Positions 58,385 through 64,000 of a stretch of 64,000 bases of DNA are shown here, one piece after another. The stretch is from Pseudomonas beijingensis. Its GTDB lineage: Bacteria > Pseudomonadota > Gammaproteobacteria > Pseudomonadales > Pseudomonadaceae. Made by a program: the position numbers and the translations under genes. Within the stretch, counting starts at the first letter, position 1; every line of letters begins with the position of its first letter. The stretch lies in assembly GCF_030687295.1 (NCBI RefSeq), contig NZ_CP117425.1, positions 1,244,001 through 1,308,000 of the forward strand, given 5' to 3'. Under the pieces are notes generated by a model. It saw nothing but the letters and a program-made list of their open reading frames with translations. It had not been told where the DNA came from and searched no databases.

Positions 58385-58747
58385 TCAAGTCACCTCATTC
58401 TCCTCCACTTCCCGCGTGTCCCATCTCTGCGCCTTGATTGCCTTGTAAAGCATGCCGATGGTCAGTGGCATCTTGTTCCCCCGGCCCTTGGCCCTGCGTT
58501 TTTGAAACACATCGAACCCTTCAGGTTGAAAATAGCGGTAGGCGTCGTAGTCGATGAGCTCGATGGCGAACCGTTCCTCCAATGCCTCCATCAAGTGGCG
58601 GGCATCCGCGCCATCGCAACCCAAGTCGAGATTGATCGCGGTGCCCAGGCGGATCGTCTTGCGCTCCGGTAGGCCGATCTCTTCGTGCAGCAGTTCCATG
58701 AGCTGGCGCATGGTGTGATTGTCGGGGAAGTCTGGGGCGAGGTGCAT
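58385..58747 (-). CDS. DUF1493-like protein
   Basis: About 120 residues with an acyl-carrier-like N-terminal helix pair (TMRQLMELLHEEIGLPERKTIRLGTAINLDLGCDGADARHLME pattern), then ELIDYDAYRYFQPEGFD and a basic end (FQKRRAKGRGNK). The sequence LDLGCDGAD is typical of DUF1493 proteins. The role is unknown. The start is uncertain: ATG at 58747 is proposed, ATG at 58837 is possible. It begins the island between pckA and recQ, next to a toxin gene on the other strand. Confidence 0.7.
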   Translation of the reverse strand: MHLAPDFPDNHTMRQLMELLHEEIGLPERKTIRLGTAINLDLGCDGADARHLMEALEERFAIELIDYDAYRYFQPEGFDVFQKRRAKGRGNKMPLTIGMLYKAIKAQRWDTREVEENEVT

Positions 58748-58935
58748 GGCGAGGGTTCCGGGGTATTGGTGCGCGTCCGTCTGGAGGGAAAGTTTAGGGG
58801 GAAATCGTTGCTCATTGGAAAAGAAGAAAGATCTCACAGCCGTCTAGGAACCGTCTGCTGAGTAAACCTTTAGTCGCCCGGTAAGGTTTGCCACGCCCTT
58901 TCAATGGGTTAAAGACGACCGAGCAAGGGCGAAGC

Positions 58936-60147
58936 ATGACAAAAGGAAAGACTGGTGTTCCGCAGGTCTGGGAGCATTACGGTGGTGATCGGGGCTACAG
59001 GATCCTGCGGGACATGACCCCGAGTGAACTGGAGAAAAGAGACGCCGATCAACAGGCCTATGAGGACATGCTCGCCAGGCAAGCGGCGTACATGCGCAAG
59101 CGTCTGGTCCAGGTTCGCGAAGCGCCACCTTCAGACTTGAAGGGCTGCGTATTTGCCAAGTCCTGCAAGCTGCCTGATTCGGTGATCGACTACCACAACC
59201 CGACCGGTTACATCCCGACTGAAGCCCTGAGGGAGTACGGCCAATTTACCTTGTTGGGTGGGCGTCAGACCGACGACTCAGAGCTCATTCAACTTAAGCG
59301 CATCAGCGGGTCGTTGCCGGCAAGTTTCGGCACGTTTGTCTTGGGTAGGACGATGCCGGCCGGCTATAGTGCGGCGGCCGGGGCTGCTGGCGCGGTCACG
59401 GCGCCGGTGGCGGCGGGTGTACTGATCGGCCTGGTGGGATTGCTGATGCCCACCAACCTAGGTGACGGTTCGTTGTACACCGAAGAGCAACTGCGCTCCT
59501 TGGAGCAGGCTCGTACGCGGGTTCGGTTGCATGTCGAAACCCAGGCTGATGGCACGCTCAAGGGATACGGCTACAACACCCAGACGCGACGTGAGTGGGA
59601 AATGATTCCCGTCGTGACGTTCCAGGCTCGCGGCGATCAGCAAGTGGCGGACTTTGGCGATGGGGTGGAGTTGATCTGGACGCCGGCGATCGACCCTTCC
59701 GCGACGTTGGGCATCCCAGCGCTGGAGGCCGCGCCACAGGCTCCCCATATCTGGATTTTTCCGCCAACGCTTGCGGCGGACAGCATCATCGTAAACCCGA
59801 TTTATCCACCTGAGTACAAGGATTTCATTCTTGTGTTTCCGGCGGATTCTGGGGTTTCGCCGCTTTATATTGTTTTAAATCTTCCGGGGGATCATAAATA
59901 TTATAAAGCTCCAGAAAAATTGATTGCCTTTCCTGATGCTGTGCGCACCGACCGTAAAACTCGGGTTAAAGGTGGTGGCGCCCTCAGAAAACGCTGGAAA
60001 ACACTTAAGGGAACTATTCTTGAATGGGATTCACAGCACGGAACAGTCGAGATGTATAACAAGCGTGGATTACATCTCGGTGAGTATGATCCGACTACAG
60101 GAGAACAAACCAAGCCCGCAGATAAAACCAGGAGCGTTGAGCCATGA
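58936..60147 (+). CDS. S-type pyocin-domain toxin with C-terminal colicin E3-like 16S rRNase domain
   Basis: 403 residues. C-terminal domain (about 320-403): ILEWDSQHGTVEMYNKRGLHLG with D365, H368, E372 and a later R399 matches the colicin E3 rRNase set D510, H513, E517, R545, in the same spacing. Such enzymes cut 16S rRNA in the decoding site and stop translation. The middle (about 225-312) ends FILVFPADSGVSPLYIVL, the pyocin_S translocation domain. The first 130 residues carry GCVFAKSCKLPDSVIDY, followed by a hydrophobic stretch (143-171). No receptor-binding domain is seen. GC falls sharply at the toxin domain. The next gene overlaps it by 4 bp. Start MTKGKTGVPQ; delivery unknown. Confidence 0.9.
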   Translation: MTKGKTGVPQVWEHYGGDRGYRILRDMTPSELEKRDADQQAYEDMLARQAAYMRKRLVQVREAPPSDLKGCVFAKSCKLPDSVIDYHNPTGYIPTEALREYGQFTLLGGRQTDDSELIQLKRISGSLPASFGTFVLGRTMPAGYSAAAGAAGAVTAPVAAGVLIGLVGLLMPTNLGDGSLYTEEQLRSLEQARTRVRLHVETQADGTLKGYGYNTQTRREWEMIPVVTFQARGDQQVADFGDGVELIWTPAIDPSATLGIPALEAAPQAPHIWIFPPTLAADSIIVNPIYPPEYKDFILVFPADSGVSPLYIVLNLPGDHKYYKAPEKLIAFPDAVRTDRKTRVKGGGALRKRWKTLKGTILEWDSQHGTVEMYNKRGLHLGEYDPTTGEQTKPADKTRSVEP

Positions 60148-60383
60148 TTTATATAATTGAAGCCTTTGAGAAAAAAACCGGATTCCTCGCTTTTGAGGAA
60201 CGGTTACCGGAGGGGCATGACGAACATCTAAAGAAGATTATGGGGTGGACTAACGAACAGCAGGGCTGGGAGGGCTATGACCTCACAAACTCACAGCTTA
60301 ATGAATTGGAAGGAATTTTAGGAAAGCGTATTTACGATCCTGACTACATTTTTCAAATTAGTTGCAATGATTACACGCAGTGA
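60144..60383 (+). CDS. Candidate immunity protein for the E3-like toxin (DUF7683-like)
   Basis: 79 acidic residues starting MIYIIEAFEKKTGFLAFEERLP and ending DPDYIFQISCNDYTQ. It overlaps the toxin gene by ATGA (60144-60147), as colicin immunity genes do. It does not resemble the classical E3/cloacin immunity protein (no WFDKSTEDFKGEEYS-like start). The acidic, tryptophan-bearing make-up is what would be expected to cover a basic nuclease. The domain name is a recollection and should be checked. Confidence 0.8.
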   Translation: MIYIIEAFEKKTGFLAFEERLPEGHDEHLKKIMGWTNEQQGWEGYDLTNSQLNELEGILGKRIYDPDYIFQISCNDYTQ

Positions 60384-60451
60384 AAATTGTTGGGAGAGGT
60401 TCGTTGGATTTATCAATGTATGACTATCAAGTGTCTTTTGATTATCGGGAT

Positions 60452-60469
60452 GTTTGGTAACCACCAAAC
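60452..60469. other. 7-bp hairpin downstream of the immunity gene
   Basis: GTTTGGT / ACCAAAC around AACC, about 70 bp past the immunity stop. No T run, so its role as a terminator is weak. Confidence 0.4.
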
Positions 60470-60581
60470 TTGCACCCAATCCTCAACGCAACGATGAATA
60501 TTTTTCCCCTGCTCCGACCCCATGCAACGACTCAGTCAACCATGGGCCCAGGAGCATGCCGCGAAGCCGCCTCAAGGTCCA

Positions 60582-60928
60582 TCAACCCTCGGCCATGCCG
60601 GCCATTTGCGTGCCATGACCAACGCGGTCAACCGTGCCGGGACGGTTCTCGACGTAATCGAATCCCGGATCACTCAGCCGGCCTTCGAACTCCTTCAGGC
60701 CGGTGCTGAGCCCTGAGTCGATCAGCGCCACGGTCACGTCCTGGCCCGTGCCGCCGCGTGCATACAACGCCGAAGCCTTGACCACGGCCAAGCCTCGCTG
60801 CGCGTGATATTCCGGGGTTTCGAACACCGCCGGTTCTACGCCGGGTCGTTCGGGAATGGACAGCAACCGACCAGTAGTGAGACCGAGGTTATCGCCAGGG
60901 CGCGCAGCGCGGAAATTGGGTATGGCAT
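60582..60928 (-). pseudogene. Remnant of a subtilisin-like (S8) serine protease, truncated and frameshifted
   Basis: An open frame (60582-61013) carries the start of an S8 catalytic domain: VALIDSGLSTGLKEFEGR with the catalytic Asp and DRVGHGTQMAGMAEG with the catalytic His, then a stop. The Ser motif and the rest are missing. In another frame an ATG at 60928 starts a good lipoprotein signal (MPYPISALRALAITSVSLLVGCC) that stops at 60836, where the S8 frame picks up with VEPAVFETPEYHAQRGL. One lost base would join them. So the gene has at least a frameshift and a 3' loss. Confidence 0.75.
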
Positions 60929-61184
60929 CGTTCGTTCCTTGAACATCGTCTTGAGCACCAGGCCTCCTGGCCTCGATGTAACGCATGAGTTGGACGCGAA
61001 CCTTAAACTGCAAACGGAAGGGGAACGAGGCATCAAAGTGCCCGGGTTTGTATCACTTCGTGGCAGGGCGCAAGGACGCCGAGGCTGTATCATCCGGTAT
61101 CGTTTTTGACCCCGACCTTTTCTCGACTCGCTGCGTTGTCCCGCTAGGCTTTGGGCATCGCAGCAGTCAAAGGAGCGACCGCGC

Positions 61185-63113
61185 ATGCACAGCACCCTGG
61201 AACAGGTTTTCGGTTATCCACAGTTTCGTCCCGGTCAGGAGGCAGCCATTGGCGCTGTACTGGCCGGTCGGTCGGCGGCGGCCATCTTCCCCACCGGCTC
61301 GGGCAAGTCCCTGTGTTATCAATTGCCAGCCTTACTCCTGCCGCACCTGACCCTGGTGGTTTCGCCACTGCTGGCGTTGATGCAGGACCAGTTGGCGTTC
61401 CTCAAGCGCCACGGCATCGCGGCGGCCAGTATCGATTCGGCCCAGAGCCGTGACGAAACCAACGACGCCATGGCGCGGGCCCGTTCGGGTGAGCTGAAAA
61501 TCCTGATGATTTCCGTGGAGCGCCTGAAGAACGAGCGTTTTCGCAATTTCCTGCAGCAGGTGCCGATCTCGTTGTTGGTGGTGGACGAGGCCCACTGTAT
61601 TTCGGAATGGGGGCATAACTTCCGACCTGACTACCTCAAGCTCCCCGATTACCAGCACCAGTTCAACATTCCCCAGGTATTGCTGCTGACGGCTACCGCG
61701 ACACCCAAGGTCATCGCTGACATGCAGGCGAAATTCGCCATTGCCGCCGCCGATGTGGTGACGACCGGCTTCTACCGACCGAACCTCAATCTGCTGGTCG
61801 AGCCCGTGCGGGGTGCCGATAAGCGCGAACGGCTGGTGCAGTGGTTGGGCGAGCGTACCGGGCAGCCGAGCATCGTCTACGTCACCTTGCAGCGAACCGC
61901 CGAGCAGATCGCCGAACACCTGGGCCGGCACGGTATCGAGGCCGAGGCCTATCACGCCGGTTTGCCCCATGACCAACGTGAAGCCATCCAGCGGCGATTC
62001 ATGGGTGGGCAATCCAATTGCATCGTCGCGACCATCGCTTTCGGCATGGGCATCGACAAGAGCGACATTCGCAACGTCGTGCACTTCGACCTGCCCAAGT
62101 CCATCGAAAACTACAGCCAGGAGATCGGCCGTGCCGGACGGGATGGGCAGCCGTCCGATTGCCTGGTGCTGGCCAACCGCGACAGCCTCAATGTGCTGGA
62201 AAATTTTGTGTATGGCGATACGCCGGAGCTTGCAGGTATTCGTTGCGTGCTCGATGAACTGAAGGCTGCCGCCGCCGATGGGCAATGGGAGTTCTTGCTG
62301 GGCCCGCTGGCGGATCAGAGCAACGTCCGGCAATTGCCGCTCAAGACGTTGTTGGTCCAGTTGGAGTTGCGCCGGTTGATCGCGCCGCGCTATGCCTATT
62401 TCGCGGAGTATCGCTTCAAGTACCTGACCGAGCCGCACGAGCTGCTGGAGCGCTTCGAAGGTGAGCGAAGGGACTTTGTCGCGGCCATCATCCAGACCTC
62501 CAGTCGCGCCCGGGCCTGGGCCACGGTGGATTTCGATGGGATGTACCAGCAGTATCACGCTGAGCGTAATCGCGTGGTCAAGGCGCTGGATTATTTCCAG
62601 GAAAAAGGCTGGATCGAGCTGGAAAGCAAGCAGATGACCGAGGTGTACAGCGTGCTGGAAGCGGACCTGGATGTGCCGGTCTTGAGCGCCGAGCTACATG
62701 CTTATTTCTCTCGGCATGAACAGGGTGAAATCGCGCGGATCCACGCCATGCTCGAATTGTTCGCCACCGACCGTTGCCTGGGTCATCGCTTGGCGCAGTA
62801 TTTCGGTGACGACAATGCGCCACGCCCGTGTGGCCATTGTTCGGTGTGCCATGGGCATGTCGCTCGCCTGCCGGAGCCGCCTGCGTTGCCGGCGCTTGTG
62901 GATAAAAATTTCGAGGCGCTGTGTGGCGACTTTATCCACAAGCATGAGCAGCACAGCGGCAACGTGCCGTCTGCCGAGCGCCTGACTCGCTTCCTGTGCG
63001 GGATCAGCGTGCCGCTGTTTACCCGATTGAAGGCGCGGAAGATCCCTGGGTATGCCGCACTGGAAGCGTATCCATACGCTGAGGTTCGCCAATGGGCCCA
63101 AGCGCACCTGTGA
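61185..63113 (+). CDS. recQ: RecQ-family ATP-dependent DNA helicase
   Basis: 642 residues. Superfamily 2 motifs: Q-rich start FGYPQFRPGQEAAIGAVL, Walker A FPTGSGKS, DEAH box VVDEAHCISEWGHNFRP, TATATP, IVATIAFGMGIDKSDIR and QEIGRAGRDG. A zinc-type cysteine set follows (CGHCSVC, about 545). The usual C-terminal HRDC domain is not seen; the last 70 residues end in VRQWAQAHL. It may be a second RecQ-like helicase rather than the canonical one. Confidence 0.9.
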   Translation: MHSTLEQVFGYPQFRPGQEAAIGAVLAGRSAAAIFPTGSGKSLCYQLPALLLPHLTLVVSPLLALMQDQLAFLKRHGIAAASIDSAQSRDETNDAMARARSGELKILMISVERLKNERFRNFLQQVPISLLVVDEAHCISEWGHNFRPDYLKLPDYQHQFNIPQVLLLTATATPKVIADMQAKFAIAAADVVTTGFYRPNLNLLVEPVRGADKRERLVQWLGERTGQPSIVYVTLQRTAEQIAEHLGRHGIEAEAYHAGLPHDQREAIQRRFMGGQSNCIVATIAFGMGIDKSDIRNVVHFDLPKSIENYSQEIGRAGRDGQPSDCLVLANRDSLNVLENFVYGDTPELAGIRCVLDELKAAAADGQWEFLLGPLADQSNVRQLPLKTLLVQLELRRLIAPRYAYFAEYRFKYLTEPHELLERFEGERRDFVAAIIQTSSRARAWATVDFDGMYQQYHAERNRVVKALDYFQEKGWIELESKQMTEVYSVLEADLDVPVLSAELHAYFSRHEQGEIARIHAMLELFATDRCLGHRLAQYFGDDNAPRPCGHCSVCHGHVARLPEPPALPALVDKNFEALCGDFIHKHEQHSGNVPSAERLTRFLCGISVPLFTRLKARKIPGYAALEAYPYAEVRQWAQAHL

Positions 63114-63220
63114 GCTGCATCCATCCGCTGAATGCCCCTCATCACACGAATAAATTTCAAAAACATTCGGCGGCTGACTAAGGTGAAGGCTGTCTTCGGA
63201 TCGCCAATAAGAGAGCCAAC

Positions 63221-64000
63221 ATGAGCCAGACACCTTTCGATATTCAGCGCGCCGCGGTGGTCGGTGCAGGCACCATGGGGCGGGGCATCGTGATGTGCCT
63301 GGCCAACGCCGGCGTGGCGGTGCAGTGGGTCGACAACAATCCGCAGATGCTCGAGCAGGCACTGGTCGCCGTGGCCGAGACCTATGCCCATGGCGTACGC
63401 CAGGGCCGTATCGACCAGGGTGAGGCCGATGCGCGGATCGCCCGGGTGACACGGGCGGATGATTATGCGGCGATCCGTGACGTGGATCTGGTGATCGAAG
63501 CGGTCTACGAAAACCTGGAACTCAAACAGAAAATCTTTCGCGAGCTGGACGGCCTGCTCAAGCCCGAGGCCATCCTGGCGAGCAACACGTCGGCGCTGGA
63601 CATCGATGCCATCGCCGCCGTCACGCGCAGGCCAGCTCAGGTTCTGGGCCTGCATTTCTTCAGCCCGGCGCACATCATGAAGCTGCTGGAGATCGTTCGC
63701 GGCGCACACACCTCCAAAGCGGTGCTGGATGCGGCCCTGGTGCTGGGCAAGCGCATGGGTAAGGTCAGCGTGATATCGGGCAACTGCCATGGCTTCATCG
63801 GCAACCGGATGCTTCATCCTTATGTGTTGGAAGCGCGCAAGATGCTGCTGGAGGGGGCGTTCCCCCATCAGGTGGATGCGGCGTTGCAAGGTTTCGGCTT
63901 CGCCATGGGGCCGTTTCGCATGTACGACGTCGTGGGCATCGACCTGGAGTGGCGCGCCCGTGAGTTGGCGGGCCAGGGCCAGGATGCGCCCGAGGTGCAG
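63221..64000 (+). CDS. 3-hydroxyacyl-CoA dehydrogenase, 3' end beyond the window
   Basis: NAD-dependent enzyme of beta-oxidation. 260 residues are visible, starting MSQTPFDIQRAAVVGAGTMGRG with the GxGxxG nucleotide loop, then DVDLVIEAVYENLELK, the catalytic His in LGLHFFSPAHIMKLLEIV and the C-terminal domain start GNCHGFIGNRM. It begins with the dehydrogenase domain, so it is not a FadB-type fusion at this end. GAGAG lies 8 bp upstream of the ATG. Confidence 0.93.
   Translation, partial: MSQTPFDIQRAAVVGAGTMGRGIVMCLANAGVAVQWVDNNPQMLEQALVAVAETYAHGVRQGRIDQGEADARIARVTRADDYAAIRDVDLVIEAVYENLELKQKIFRELDGLLKPEAILASNTSALDIDAIAAVTRRPAQVLGLHFFSPAHIMKLLEIVRGAHTSKAVLDAALVLGKRMGKVSVISGNCHGFIGNRMLHPYVLEARKMLLEGAFPHQVDAALQGFGFAMGPFRMYDVVGIDLEWRARELAGQGQDAPEVQ

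Noticed and set aside
60522..60716. 64-codon plus-strand open frame after the immunity gene
   Set aside because: It lies antisense to the S8 protease remnant and has no ribosome site.

Overview
The window is GC-rich chromosomal DNA of a Pseudomonas, most likely from the fluorescens group. Evidence: the proteins read as Pseudomonas housekeeping proteins, the intergenic gaps are filled with the GTGGGAGCGAGCTTGCTCGC type of REP palindrome typical of that group, and gene order follows two blocks I recall from P. aeruginosa (thyA-lgt-ptsP-rppH-ilvA-rpiA-serA, and gshA-thioesterase-tex-ompR-envZ-rimK-hslR-hslO-pckA). No genome comparison could be run, so the species is not assigned.

Layout. 1-5.7 kb: end of an RND efflux pump gene and a divergent cadA/cadR metal resistance pair with a MerR-type operator. 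5.8-24.5 kb: housekeeping backbone with thyA, lgt, a TauE-like permease, an NRDE protein, ptsP, rppH, an HAD phosphatase, ilvA, rpiA, two tandem SdiA-regulated-type proteins, an FAH-family hydrolase, a D-2-hydroxyglutarate dehydrogenase divergent from serA, and small periplasmic proteins. 24.6-48 kb: a long stretch rich in sulfur genes. It holds a MetNIQ-type importer with an FMN monooxygenase and two SfnB/DszC-like flavoproteins, the cystine importer tcyJLN, D-cysteine desulfhydrase, tauABCD and gshA, with betT, an SDR/LysR pair and an aldo-keto reductase among them. Together these genes would import organosulfur compounds, release sulfite or sulfide, and feed cysteine into glutathione. 48-58.3 kb: a second backbone block (thioesterase, tex, ompR/envZ, rimBK, hslR, hslO, pckA). 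58.4-61.1 kb: a small accessory island with a DUF1493-like gene, a bacteriocin-type toxin ending in a colicin E3-like 16S rRNase domain, an overlapping candidate immunity gene and a decayed subtilase. 61.2-64 kb: a RecQ-like helicase and the start of a 3-hydroxyacyl-CoA dehydrogenase.

Most notable. (1) The E3-like rRNase toxin keeps D365, H368, E372 and R399, has a sharp drop in GC at the toxin domain, lacks a recognisable receptor-binding region, and is paired with an immunity candidate that does not look like the classical E3 immunity protein. (2) Four conserved genes (thyA, the HAD phosphatase, an sfnB-like gene, tcyL) each carry one extra base in a short homopolymer; removing it restores the expected protein each time, which points to sequence error more than to real decay. 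(3) About two dozen REP pairs (REPINs), two of them nested, plus a 17-bp tandem array made from a REP end that runs into the metI stop codon. (4) A 22-codon leader ORF coupled to sfnB, a perfect 12-bp inverted repeat before betT, and a 12-bp motif shared upstream of tauA and tcyJ.
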